Part shown: positions 55,395 to 63,941 of the stretch, in pieces | Numbering within the stretch: the stretch's first letter is position 1 | How the letters are laid out: the number at the start of each line of letters is the position of its first letter | Origin: Mucilaginibacter sp. L3T2-6 | Lineage (GTDB): Bacteria > Bacteroidota > Bacteroidia > Sphingobacteriales > Sphingobacteriaceae | DNA length: 64,000 nt | Direction: 5' to 3' | Assembly: GCF_030519355.1 (NCBI RefSeq) | Contig: NZ_JAUMKC010000011.1 | Location: 122,900-186,899, forward strand | Position numbers and translations under genes: made by a program | Notes under the pieces: model-generated | Seen by the model: only the letters and a program-made list of their open reading frames with translations | What the model was told of the DNA's origin: nothing | Database searches by the model: none

Positions 55395-55922
55395 ATGAAA
55401 AAGACCGTAAAAACCGCGGCGATGGTATTGTTAATCGCCATTACAACAGCCAACCTTTTTAAAGTCAATGCGCAGGAAGACAAAACCAAACGTCCGAGCC
55501 CGCCGGCTACGGCCATGGCAAAAGTGGGAAATGCGCACATCACCATTAACTACGGGCAGCCGTCGGTAAAGGGCCGCGAGATTTGGGGCAAGCTGGTACC
55601 TTACGGACAGGTGTGGCGTACAGGCGCTAATGAGGCCACTACTTTCGAGACCGACAAAGACATAAAAGTACAAGGCAAAGTATTACCGGCAGGCAAGTAC
55701 GGTTTCTTTACCGTGCCTGGCGAAAAAGAGTGGACCATCGTTTTTAATAAAGTACCCAACCAATGGGGTGCTTTTAAGTACGACCAGGCACAGGATTACA
55801 TGCGTGTTACCGCCAGGCCTAAAAAATCGGCGAAGTTTAACGAGAAATTGCTATACAGCATCAATAAGGGTTGGGTATCGATAGATTGGGAAAATTTGGA
55901 TGTAAGCTTCAAGGCGGAGTAA
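55395..55922 (+). CDS. DUF2911 family exported protein
   Basis: A 175-residue protein with signal peptide (VKTAAMVLLIAITTANLFKVNAQ, split by a short charged start) and the DUF2911 core: ITINYGQPSVKGREIWGKL, VWRTGANEATTFETDKDI, GKVLPAGKYGFFTVP and WTIVFNKVPNQWG. The family is common in Bacteroidetes and of unknown function. A region rich in palindromic repeats follows and fills the gap to hisS. Confidence 0.88.
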   Translation: MKKTVKTAAMVLLIAITTANLFKVNAQEDKTKRPSPPATAMAKVGNAHITINYGQPSVKGREIWGKLVPYGQVWRTGANEATTFETDKDIKVQGKVLPAGKYGFFTVPGEKEWTIVFNKVPNQWGAFKYDQAQDYMRVTARPKKSAKFNEKLLYSINKGWVSIDWENLDVSFKAE

Positions 55923-55939
55923 GCCTGTGCTTTTAACAT

Positions 55940-55962
55940 AGCGATGGGTGATACTCATCGCT
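55940..55962. repeat. Palindromic REP-like hairpin
   Basis: AGCGATG and CATCGCT form a 7-bp stem; the inner bases continue the symmetry, giving a near-perfect 23-bp palindrome 17 bp after the DUF2911 gene. It opens a 300-bp cluster of separate palindromes. Confidence 0.6.
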
Positions 55963-55980
55963 GACAGATGTAACCCCTTC

Positions 55981-56128
55981 GGGCAATGTCATTAAGTTAA
56001 GCTTTTAAGGAATAAAAAATATCGAATATCGAATGTCCAATTTCGAATAATGAAGGAGAAATGCTTCGGCGTTGGATATTCGAAATTCATTATTCGATAT
56101 TATTTTCCTTAACTTAATGACATTGCCC
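55981..56128. repeat. 148-bp MITE-like element with heptamer arrays inside
   Basis: The ends are a perfect 21-bp inverted repeat: it starts GGGCAATGTCATTAAG (55981-56001) and ends with the complement (56108-56128). Inside are heptamer arrays: TATCGAA, TATCGAA, TGTCCAA, TTTCGAA, TAATGAA (56020-56054) and inverted TTGGATA, TTCGAAA, TTCATTA, TTCGATA, TTATTTT (56072-56106). No ORF. The structure suggests a mobile or RNA hairpin element without its own transposase. Confidence 0.75.
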
Positions 56129-56177
56129 TTCGGGTATTTTTGATTGCCCTGTGCATTCAACGTTTAGATTAAATCGG

Positions 56178-56235
56178 GAACCCTGAAAGGGTTCTGTCTG
56201 TCAGCGCAGGGCAACGCCCTGCGCCACCAGGACAG
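56178..56235. repeat. REP-like double hairpin before hisS
   Basis: The first hairpin is GAACCCT-GAA-AGGGTTC (56178-56194). The second is GCGCAGGGC-AAC-GCCCTGCGC (56204-56224), a perfect 9-bp GC-rich stem, enclosed by CTGTC/GACAG (to 56235). Two adjacent hairpins of this type resemble REP sequences mobilised by RAYT transposases. No RAYT gene is in the window. Confidence 0.65.
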
Positions 56236-56293
56236 TTTTTGAACATATAAGCCTCCCTTCCCAAATTTCAACTATAAAAAGTACCTTTGCCGC

Positions 56294-57838
56294 ATGGCAT
56301 CCATCAAACCATCAGTACCCAAAGGCACGCGTGATTTCTCGCCCACCGAAATGGTAAGGCGCAACTATATTTTCGATACCATTAAAAGCGTTTTCCGCAA
56401 ATACGGCTATCAGCAGATTGAAACGCCGAGCATGGAGAACCTGTCAACGCTTACCGGGAAATATGGCGATGAAGGCGATAAGCTGATATTTAAGATATTG
56501 AATAACGGCGCTTTGATAAATCGGACACTGTTAAATTTATTTGAAGGCTTAAACAACGAATTAAGGGAAAATAAATTCGATATTGAAACGTATGATTCAG
56601 ATTTTAAAGGTGAAGAAGAGTTAAAGCGAACAAAATTTATTGATAGAAGCAAAAATCAAGAAGAAGGCGCGTTCTATGAAAGAGTAAATGCATTTGATAA
56701 GGTAATTGAATTAACCAAAAAGGATAACGGCCTTTTAGCTTCGGAAATCTCCGAAAAAGCCCTTCGCTACGACCTTACCGTTCCTTTTGCGCGTTACGTG
56801 GTAATGCACCAAAACGAAATAGCATTTCCGTTCAAACGTTTCCAGGTGCAGCCGGTTTGGCGTGCCGACAGACCGCAGCGTGGCCGCTACCGTGAATTTT
56901 ATCAATGCGATGCCGACGTAGTTGGCTCAGATTCGTTATTAAATGAAGCGGAATTTGTTTTGATTTATGACGAGGCATTAAGTAAGCTCGGTCTGCGCGA
57001 CTTTACGATTAAGATCAACAACAGGAAAATATTATCAGGCATTGCCGAATTGATTGATAAATCCGACAATATCATCGACCTTACCGTAGCTATCGATAAA
57101 CTGGATAAAATAGGTTTAGACGGGGTTAAAAAAGAACTGATGGAACGCGGCTTTTCTGCTGAGGATATCGAAAAGATAGAGCCGGTTATTTTACTGGAAG
57201 GCTCGAATGCCGAAAAACTGGCAAGCCTGCGCCATGCCCTTGCAGCCTCAGCAACCGGCCTCAAAGGCTGCGACGAGATTGAAACCGTATTCAATTACAT
57301 TGCCAACTGCCCGCTGCAAACTGCAAAGTTGGAACTGGACATTACCCTCGCCCGTGGATTGAACTATTACACCGGCGCTATCTTCGAAGTGAAAACCAAT
57401 GAGGTGGCCATGGGCAGTATCGGCGGCGGCGGCAGGTATGACGACCTTACGGGAATGTTCGGCCTTAAAGGCTTAACCGGCGTGGGCATTTCCTTCGGCG
57501 CAGACAGGATTTACGATGTGATGGATGAACTTAACCTGTTCCCTGAAGCAACAAGCCAAATCACTAAGCTATTGATCTGCTGCTTTGATAAAGAGGGCGA
57601 AAAATTTGCTTTCCCGATCCTGCAAAAACTGCGCAGCCAGGACGTAAACGCAGAACTGTATCCTGCAGGGGCAAAGCTTAAAAAGCAGCTGGATTACGCC
57701 AATAATAAGAACATCCCCTACACGATCTTCATCGGCAGCGAAGAAATTGAAAGCGGCTTGCTGACGGTTAAAGATATGCGCTCCGGCACCCAGGAGAAGA
57801 TGACCGTGGAGCAGGTACTGGCGGCGATGAAAGGTTAA
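56294..57838 (+). CDS. hisS: Histidyl-tRNA synthetase with an N-terminal domain insertion
   Basis: A 514-residue class II synthetase: VPKGTRDFSP and GDKLIFKIL near motif 1, ALRYDLTVPFARYVV (motif 2 region), RFQVQPVWRADRPQRGRYREFYQCDADVVG, the HisA-type ARGLNYYTGAIFEV, and an anticodon domain at the C-terminus (TKLLICCFDKEGEKFAFPIL). Between FKILNNG and EISEKALRYD (about residues 74-150) there is a segment of about 75 residues, mostly Asn/Glu/Lys/Asp-rich, where related enzymes usually have only 15-40. This makes the protein longer than the usual 450-460. It keeps the frame. Confidence 0.93.
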   Translation: MASIKPSVPKGTRDFSPTEMVRRNYIFDTIKSVFRKYGYQQIETPSMENLSTLTGKYGDEGDKLIFKILNNGALINRTLLNLFEGLNNELRENKFDIETYDSDFKGEEELKRTKFIDRSKNQEEGAFYERVNAFDKVIELTKKDNGLLASEISEKALRYDLTVPFARYVVMHQNEIAFPFKRFQVQPVWRADRPQRGRYREFYQCDADVVGSDSLLNEAEFVLIYDEALSKLGLRDFTIKINNRKILSGIAELIDKSDNIIDLTVAIDKLDKIGLDGVKKELMERGFSAEDIEKIEPVILLEGSNAEKLASLRHALAASATGLKGCDEIETVFNYIANCPLQTAKLELDITLARGLNYYTGAIFEVKTNEVAMGSIGGGGRYDDLTGMFGLKGLTGVGISFGADRIYDVMDELNLFPEATSQITKLLICCFDKEGEKFAFPILQKLRSQDVNAELYPAGAKLKKQLDYANNKNIPYTIFIGSEEIESGLLTVKDMRSGTQEKMTVEQVLAAMKG

Positions 57839-57963
57839 ATCTTTATGACAACTTGATCCTGACTATGATTTGCTTGATTTAATGCATAGATACCAGGATA
57901 TTTAAGCGGATCAGGCTCGCCTTTGGTACCATAATTGTATTGTCATATTAAACATCATTCCCT

Positions 57964-58257
57964 ATGGCAACTACACATCATAAATCAAAGAAAAAGTGGT
58001 CGGCAAATGTTACTGAGCATAGTGACGCGCTGGACCTGGAAAGCAATATATTCGAATCCAAAGATCCGAAACATATAGCGCAATCGCTCAAAAAGTCGGC
58101 AGAGCAAAGTCATCGCAGAAAGTCGGCGCCTTACCGCTCGGCAATGTCCATGCTTACTTTTTATATTAACCGCGCGGGCAAAAACCTGGAAGCATCGCAA
58201 AAGGAAGTATTAGAAAAAGCCAAAGGCGAGCTGCGGAAGTTATATGGCCGAGAATAA
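57964..58257 (+). CDS. DUF3175 family small basic protein
   Basis: A 97-residue Lys/Ser-rich protein: KKKWSANVTEHSDALDLESN, KDPKHIAQSLKKSAEQS, SAMSMLTFYINRAGKNL and KGELRKLYGR, matching DUF3175. The family is small and cytoplasmic; its role is unknown. The ATG at 57964 is the first in frame. It is 125 bp after hisS. Confidence 0.85.
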   Translation: MATTHHKSKKKWSANVTEHSDALDLESNIFESKDPKHIAQSLKKSAEQSHRRKSAPYRSAMSMLTFYINRAGKNLEASQKEVLEKAKGELRKLYGRE

Positions 58258-58456
58258 ATACTCGTTGCGATTTTGCGCGATTGTTTTTGCAGCAACCAGG
58301 CAACCTAAAATCAGCATGTTTACGTAAAAGTTCTGGGTGGGGTAATTATTAAATGGTTACTGGTAATAACCCGAATATTTTTTACTTTTAGTGTTTATCA
58401 AACATAAAACGTAAAAAAATTCGTTAACGCTTGAACTTAACGTGTACAACACAAAC

Positions 58457-59551
58457 ATGGGGAAAATATACAAGGGCTGTCGCCCGCTGATTATTGTGGG
58501 GTTGATGATGGCAGGGCTGCTGGCCTCTTGTAAAAAAGATAAGAACATAATACCTGCGCCGCCTGCCAAACCTATTGCAACGCTGGGTCTTTACGAAGTG
58601 AATAGCACCATCTATCGCAGGGTATTTATAGGGGTGGCGGTTGGCACAGTTACTAAGGTTTATTACAGTGTATTCGATACCGGCTCGTCGGCTATGACGA
58701 TTGATGCCGATGGGATAATCCCCGCTTCTATGATCACCGACGCCGGAATTACCATTACCGGTGACTCGCTGGTGGTAAATGACGTAACCGTTACCAAACA
58801 AACCGCTGTTTTAACTTATGGCGATGCCACAGCGGGAACCAAAGAATATGGCAACCTGGCCTATGCAACCGTAACCATCGGCGACGAGAACGGCTCGACC
58901 AAAACCGGCCGCATTCCGTTTTTCCTGTATTATAAAGCAATTGATACCAAAAGCGGTACTAAGCTTGGCGCACACGAGAATGACGTTTTTGGAGTAGGCC
59001 CAAATACTAATTTTTCAGGCTTGCAGATTGCCAGCCCAATAAGCTATTTCAAAATGGAAAATGGCCTGACGCAGGGCTTTAAACTGGCTAAGTTTGACAA
59101 GAACTCATATACCAGCAATGGTACTTACGTGAAAGATCTGTTAACCATTGGGCTGGTTCCGGATGATATCAGTTCATCATCCGGGTTTGTTATGCATGAT
59201 TTGGTACACACAACAGCAGGTTATTCGCCAAATATTGCTGCCACTATCACCTATAACGGCAAAACTATAAACGGCACACTGTTATTCGATACCGGTACCC
59301 CGGCTTTTGCCAATATTGAAGACCCTAATGCAGCGACCGACCAGGCTACGTTACCGGCCAATTCTACTGTTACCATCAGTACCAGCGCAGGCTTTACCTA
59401 TTCGTATACAACCACCAGTGATTATAATTTAACACAGGTTTATAACCCGTCGCTTACGCACGATCCGCGCACCATTTTCAGCATTGATTTTTTTAATGAT
59501 AACCAGTTCTTGCTGGATTATACCAATCATAAGATCGGGTTGAAGAATTAG
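58457..59551 (+). CDS. Pepsin-like (A1-type) aspartic protease-like lipoprotein
   Basis: A 364-residue lipoprotein (lipobox LLASC, Cys25). It has two catalytic-type motifs of bilobed aspartic proteases: YSVFDTGSSAMTID (Asp74) and LLFDTGTPAFANI (Asp278). A flap-like YG follows the first Asp by 47 residues (AVLTYGDATAGTKEYG), a FGVGPN segment resembles the conserved GLG region, and the C-terminus (IFSIDFFNDNQFLLDYTNHK then IGLKN) resembles the pepsin ending. Spacing between the two Asp is about 204 residues, close to pepsin's 183. I chose the ATG at 58457; 58442 is a GTG alternative. Substrate unknown. Confidence 0.7.
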   Translation: MGKIYKGCRPLIIVGLMMAGLLASCKKDKNIIPAPPAKPIATLGLYEVNSTIYRRVFIGVAVGTVTKVYYSVFDTGSSAMTIDADGIIPASMITDAGITITGDSLVVNDVTVTKQTAVLTYGDATAGTKEYGNLAYATVTIGDENGSTKTGRIPFFLYYKAIDTKSGTKLGAHENDVFGVGPNTNFSGLQIASPISYFKMENGLTQGFKLAKFDKNSYTSNGTYVKDLLTIGLVPDDISSSSGFVMHDLVHTTAGYSPNIAATITYNGKTINGTLLFDTGTPAFANIEDPNAATDQATLPANSTVTISTSAGFTYSYTTTSDYNLTQVYNPSLTHDPRTIFSIDFFNDNQFLLDYTNHKIGLKN

Positions 59552-59567
59552 TTTTAATTCTTAAGCC

Positions 59568-59662
59568 GAAGGTCCTTAGTGTAAAGTCAAATTGGCGACT
59601 TCATACTAAGGACTTTCTATTTGAACTGACTCGAGACTATCGACTCAAGACTTTAGACTAAT
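59568..59662. repeat. Paired heptamer arrays and hairpin (pepsin-like/S10 intergenic)
   Basis: Units GAAGGTC, CTTAGTG, TAAAGTC (59568-59588) face inverted GACTTCA, TACTAAG, GACTTTC (59597-59617). GTCCTTAGT and ACTAAGGAC pair over 9 bases. A second run of five units follows: GACTCGA, GACTATC, GACTCAA, GACTTTA, GACTAAT (59628-59662). The last unit overlaps the end of the convergent S10 gene. The hairpin may also act as terminator. Confidence 0.65.
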
Positions 59663-61175
59663 ACTTGGCCGGTGTTCCCGCTTTTGGGATCGACTCTTTG
59701 ATAAAATTGCGAAGGCTTTCAGCTGCTACGGCAAGGTCTTCCTTGCGCAGGTACATCATGTGCCCGCTTTTGTAACCTTCCCATTTCAGGCGATCTTTCA
59801 GGCGGCCGCTTGGGTCAAGCTGCCACATGCTGTATTTGGCGTTGAAATAGTCGCAGGCGCCATCATAGTAGCCGGATTGAATCAACAGGTGCAGATATGG
59901 GTTTTGGGCAATCGCCTGGCGAAGGTTTTCGCCAACGTGGTTATTCTTATCATCCCAGGGCCATACGCTGCCGAACATGTTATATTTCAGATCGGTTTTG
60001 TAGTTAAGCTCGTTACGCAGATAAATATTCATTGATGGTGTAAAGGCGTGCAGCCAGGCAACCAGCTCGGCATTATAATCCGGGCCATCGCCACCCAGCT
60101 GGCGGTCTATTCCTTTGTAGCGGGAATCGAGACGGCCAATGGTATAACCTTTATCGCGCAGCAATTCTTTCCAGAACAGGTTGTAAGATACATCCAGGTT
60201 ATTCTGCATGATAACTTTTTCGGAGATGCCGGTATATTTAGCCATTTTGGCTGCCATTGCACTGCGCTGAGCATCATCCAAAAATCCACCGCGCGATAAG
60301 GCCGGGATCAGCTCATTAATGGTAAATGTCTCCACCTCGGGCAAAAATGCGGTAAGGTCTTTTTGCTGATATTCCGGCGCCAGTGTTTTGTGATACCATG
60401 CGGTAGCTGCGAAGTAAGGAACTTTAAGCGCTGCCTGTACCGGCCCGCTGCGCTCGATGCCTAAGTCAGTCGGCGATACCAGGATTACACCATTAAGGTA
60501 CATCCATTGCGAGTCCTGCAGTTCGAGCGCCAGGCCCGATGCGCGGGTGGTGCCGTAGCTTTCACCGATAAGGAATTTTGGCGATGCCCAGCGGTTTTTA
60601 CGGGTAACAAAGGTGTTGATCCATTCAGCCAGGTATTTAATATCCTCGTTTACGCCGAAGAATTTTGAGCCCGGCGTTCCCTTATCGACAATACGGGAGT
60701 AGCCTGTATTTACCGGGTCGAGGTAAACGATATCGGCTATGTCGAGTATTGAGTTTTCGTTATCTTTCATGCCATAAGGCTGTACCGGGTAACCTTCATT
60801 ATCAATATTCAGCAAACGCGGACCTGTGTAGCCTATCTCCATCCATACCGATGGCGTGCCCGGGCCGCCGTTAAATGAAATTACCAGGGGGCGCGACGCG
60901 CGGTCGGTAACATCTTCGCGCTCATAATAAGTGTAAAACACGCCGGCAACCGGGCGGCCGTCGTTATCCCAGATGGGCATGCTGCCTGCGGTTGCGGTAT
61001 AAGGAACAACTTTGCCCTTAATAGTTACCTGGTGTTTGGTTACTACGGCCGAGTCGACAGCCAAAATGCGGCTTTTTGAAATTGGGTTGGTGTTTTTGGG
61101 CGGTGTGGCCTCCTGGGCGAAGCTTCCGCCGGTGATACAGCAAAACGCTGCTGCCGCGATAAAGTATTTTTTCAT
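59658..61175 (-). CDS. Serine carboxypeptidase-like protein, S10 family
   Basis: A 505-residue exported protein: signal peptide (KKYFIAAAAFCCITGGSFAQ) and an alpha/beta hydrolase core with the oxyanion region FNGGPGTPSVWMEIG (about residues 100), the nucleophile in LIGESYGTTRA (Ser about 204), the Asp region SGYYDGACDYFNAKYS and the His in GYKSGHMMY (about 471). These match S10 serine carboxypeptidases, which remove C-terminal residues. The bacterial protein is probably periplasmic. Confidence 0.87.
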   Translation of the reverse strand: MKKYFIAAAAFCCITGGSFAQEATPPKNTNPISKSRILAVDSAVVTKHQVTIKGKVVPYTATAGSMPIWDNDGRPVAGVFYTYYEREDVTDRASRPLVISFNGGPGTPSVWMEIGYTGPRLLNIDNEGYPVQPYGMKDNENSILDIADIVYLDPVNTGYSRIVDKGTPGSKFFGVNEDIKYLAEWINTFVTRKNRWASPKFLIGESYGTTRASGLALELQDSQWMYLNGVILVSPTDLGIERSGPVQAALKVPYFAATAWYHKTLAPEYQQKDLTAFLPEVETFTINELIPALSRGGFLDDAQRSAMAAKMAKYTGISEKVIMQNNLDVSYNLFWKELLRDKGYTIGRLDSRYKGIDRQLGGDGPDYNAELVAWLHAFTPSMNIYLRNELNYKTDLKYNMFGSVWPWDDKNNHVGENLRQAIAQNPYLHLLIQSGYYDGACDYFNAKYSMWQLDPSGRLKDRLKWEGYKSGHMMYLRKEDLAVAAESLRNFIKESIPKAGTPAKY

Positions 61176-61355
61176 GTTATGGATTTAGATATGCTGTCAG
61201 GATTTGGGCTGCAATCATTTTATATTGATTAACAACTTTTTGATTCCGGTAAAGCAGTTACAATACTAAACTTTTCTTTGTGCTTTTGCAATGGATTAAA
61301 TACACTAAGCCGCTTCATATTGTAAAAATATCATAACACTAATTTGGCACGGCGT

Positions 61356-61979
61356 TTACGAGCCGGTATCCGTTAGGTCAGCTAAAATCAACCGCAATTT
61401 GGCCAGGGGCAGTTCAAAATTATTTTTATTCTGTACATAGGTGGTACGCGCCATTATCGCCAGTGTAATGCCGAAAGTTATGGCCCCGGCGGTTATGGTA
61501 TGCGGCACCGGCGATACTTTCATTATTATTGCCATCATTACAAAGCTGATAACCGGGATGCCGATATAATCGAACCTTTTCTTGAAGGTGAAATAGCTGC
61601 TTACCTGTTTGATTTGACTGGACAGATCGGTCTGCAAACCCGCAAGCGGCGCATCCGGATTTTTGAGCGCCCGGAGTTTTACGCAGTTAGCATGCCTGTG
61701 GAAGATTATGCTATATGGTATAAAGCTTAAAATACCAATGGCGCAGCATAATACAAACTGCCGGTCGGCCCAGTAGCGCACCATAAAATGACTTAAGGCG
61801 GCGTAAACTAATATCTGCCAAACGGCAAATGCCAGCAGGTATTCCTTAATATAGTTCTGCTCCTTTTTTATCTGTGGTTTAATTATCTTTTCCATCGTTT
61901 CTTTGTTTAAAGTTTCATTGGTATTTGTTTCCAGGCTATCCTGCAGCCATAGTTGTTTTAAGTTGTCGAGCGTGTCCAT
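61356..61979 (-). CDS. Membrane protein paired with an ECF sigma factor (anti-sigma candidate)
   Basis: A 207-residue protein. An N-terminal soluble segment of about 65 residues (LDNLKQLWLQDSLETNTNET...KKEQNY) is followed by four hydrophobic segments (LLAFAVWQILVYAALSHFMV, FVLCCAIGILSFIPYSIIF, IPVISFVMMAIIMKVSPV, ITAGAITFGITLAIM). It starts 4 bp after the ECF sigma gene. Position and topology suggest an anti-sigma or sensor partner, but no zinc anti-sigma motif (HXXXCXXC) is seen. Confidence 0.65.
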   Translation of the reverse strand: MDTLDNLKQLWLQDSLETNTNETLNKETMEKIIKPQIKKEQNYIKEYLLAFAVWQILVYAALSHFMVRYWADRQFVLCCAIGILSFIPYSIIFHRHANCVKLRALKNPDAPLAGLQTDLSSQIKQVSSYFTFKKRFDYIGIPVISFVMMAIIMKVSPVPHTITAGAITFGITLAIMARTTYVQNKNNFELPLAKLRLILADLTDTGS

Positions 61980-61983
61980 ATTC

Positions 61984-62484
61984 TTACCTTTCGTTTTTTA
62001 ATTTCTTTTCCAGTTGTTTTTTTATGCGCACCAGCCGTACGCTCACATTACTTTTTGTGAAACCGGTTATACCAGCTATTTGGTCGTAGCTGTTATCGTC
62101 CAGATATAACAGGATAATGGCCTTGTCCACCGGTGAAAGCTGCCCGATAACGGCATACAACATTTGCAGTTTTTCGCCCGGCGGCCCTTCGTCTTCGGCA
62201 AATATCATTTTATCAATATTTTCCGGCAATGGCTCTTCCTTGATAGCCCGGGTACTTTTCCTGACGTGGTTGATGGCTGTATTGACCGCCACCCTGTACA
62301 TCCAGGTGGAGAATTTTGAGTTGTTTTTAAAAGAGGGATAGGATTTCCATAACTGGTAGATGATCTCCTGATACATATCCTGCCGTTCATCGCCGTCTTT
62401 AACATATACCCTGCAAACACGGTGGACAATACCGATATTATGATTGAGGTCTTTCAGAAACTGGTCTTCAATATTTTCCTGCAT
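61984..62484 (-). CDS. ECF-type RNA polymerase sigma factor
   Basis: A 166-residue sigma-70 family protein with region 2 (DMYQEIIYQLWKSYPSFKNN, FSTWMYRVAVNTAINHVRK) and region 4 (LSPVDKAIILLYLDDNSYDQ, then ITGFTKSNVSVRLVRIKKQL, a helix-turn-helix). It has no region 1.1 or 3, which is typical of ECF sigma factors. It directs RNA polymerase to envelope or stress promoters; the regulon is unknown. It is followed by its putative membrane partner. Confidence 0.92.
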   Translation of the reverse strand: MQENIEDQFLKDLNHNIGIVHRVCRVYVKDGDERQDMYQEIIYQLWKSYPSFKNNSKFSTWMYRVAVNTAINHVRKSTRAIKEEPLPENIDKMIFAEDEGPPGEKLQMLYAVIGQLSPVDKAIILLYLDDNSYDQIAGITGFTKSNVSVRLVRIKKQLEKKLKNER

Positions 62485-62571
62485 TGCTCAAATGTTTGCT
62501 TTACCCAATTAGTAGCGAGTCGGGGTAAAAAACTACAGATGAGTGAAAATAAATATTTTAACGGGTTGTGA

Positions 62572-63765
62572 TTACACGGGAAAACTAAACTTCCCCATCA
62601 ACACGGCCGGATTTTGCCCGATAGTGATCGGTTCCCCGCACAGCGCCTCGTTACCCAGCAGGGCAAAAAGTATGGCCTCTTTGGCGTCGGGGTTAATGCC
62701 AAGTTCATCAGTTTTTTTAATAACAGTACCAGGCAGTAAACTTTTTAAATAGTTGATGATGTAGATATTTCTTGCGCCCCCGCCGCTGGCGAATACCTGA
62801 AGGTTATGGGTATCGATATTTTTTTGGATAAAACCGGCTATGGATTTTGCTGTGAATGCACTTAATGTACAGATGAGATCTTCATTGCTGACATTCAATG
62901 CGCCGGATTTTTTTTGAGCGTTGCTGATAAATTCCAGCCCAAATAATTCAGGACCGGTGGTTTTCGGCGCGGGTTCGTCAAAAAATGGATGTGCAAACAA
63001 CGCAGCCAGTAAAGATTCATTAACCTTGCCCGAAAAGGCAATTTTTGAATCCTCATCATAGGGTATATTAAAATATTTACGGCAGGCAGCATCAATAAGT
63101 GTATTGCCGGGGCCAATGTCTGTACACAAAACATGGGCATAATTACCATCGCCGGGCAGCCAGGTAAGATTGGCAATGCCGCCTATATTCAGAAGGAGTC
63201 TGTTCTCACCGGTTTTGCCGCCAAGCAATACATCACCATACAAGGCTAACGGCGCGCCTTCTCCGCCTGCGGCAATATGTTTTTGGCGAAAATCGCTAAT
63301 CGTCAGGATACCGGTTTTTACCGCGATATGATCGCCATCGCCGATTTGAAGGGTGGCATTAGGCCAGTTTTTTAGCTGATGCAGACGTTTGGGCGCGTGA
63401 TAGATAGTCTGTCCGTGGCTGGCGATAAAGTCTACGTCGCCCGGGCTTATTTTCCATTCTGCGAGCGCCTGCAAAATTAAGTCGGCGTGAAATGTGCCGA
63501 TATATGCATTGAGCAGACAAACCTTTTCGAGGCTTACCTCTTTCTTAGCAAACACCTGCTGCACCTCTTTTTTAAAAGCCTCATTGTAAGGAATTGTTGT
63601 AAAATTTACCAGGGAAAACTGCGTTTGGAGTCCGTTGCCTTTAAACTTGCACAAAGCAATATCAAGGCCGTCAAGCGAGGTGCCCGACATTAAACCGATC
63701 GCCAACTTTTCGTCTTTTTGGGCGATGGAGACAAGCTTTTGTAAATTTTTATTCAGTGCTGACAT
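62572..63765 (-). CDS. anmK: Anhydro-N-acetylmuramic acid kinase
   Basis: A 397-residue kinase with IGLMSGTSLDGLDIALCKF (residues 23-41, ATP/sugar motif), FIASHGQTIYHAP, IGDGDHIAVKTGI, LLNIGGIANLTWLP and FASGGGARNIYIIN. It phosphorylates 1,6-anhydro-MurNAc to MurNAc-6-P in cell-wall recycling. It is divergent from a probable nagB gene, which fits amino-sugar recycling. The sigma factor gene follows after 87 bp. Confidence 0.95.
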   Translation of the reverse strand: MSALNKNLQKLVSIAQKDEKLAIGLMSGTSLDGLDIALCKFKGNGLQTQFSLVNFTTIPYNEAFKKEVQQVFAKKEVSLEKVCLLNAYIGTFHADLILQALAEWKISPGDVDFIASHGQTIYHAPKRLHQLKNWPNATLQIGDGDHIAVKTGILTISDFRQKHIAAGGEGAPLALYGDVLLGGKTGENRLLLNIGGIANLTWLPGDGNYAHVLCTDIGPGNTLIDAACRKYFNIPYDEDSKIAFSGKVNESLLAALFAHPFFDEPAPKTTGPELFGLEFISNAQKKSGALNVSNEDLICTLSAFTAKSIAGFIQKNIDTHNLQVFASGGGARNIYIINYLKSLLPGTVIKKTDELGINPDAKEAILFALLGNEALCGEPITIGQNPAVLMGKFSFPV

Positions 63766-63840
63766 GGGGGCTTAAATTACCTAATTGTTAAGGCATGTAC
63801 AAAAGTTAAATTTAACGCCTGACTATCTGCACTTATCTGA

Positions 63841-63848
63841 TATATTTG
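63841..63848 (+). promoter_or_regulatory. Candidate -7 box upstream of the last gene
   Basis: TATATTTG is an exact TAnnTTTG match, 93 bp before the ATG at 63942. A -33 TTTG at the usual distance is not seen, so the call is weak. Confidence 0.35.
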
Positions 63849-63941
63849 TTTGAACCAATAATTAACACCCGATTCTGTCGCTGATACCAGCAGCAGCAGA
63901 CTTTGGGTTTTCGACTCAATACTACACAACCAACCTACAAA

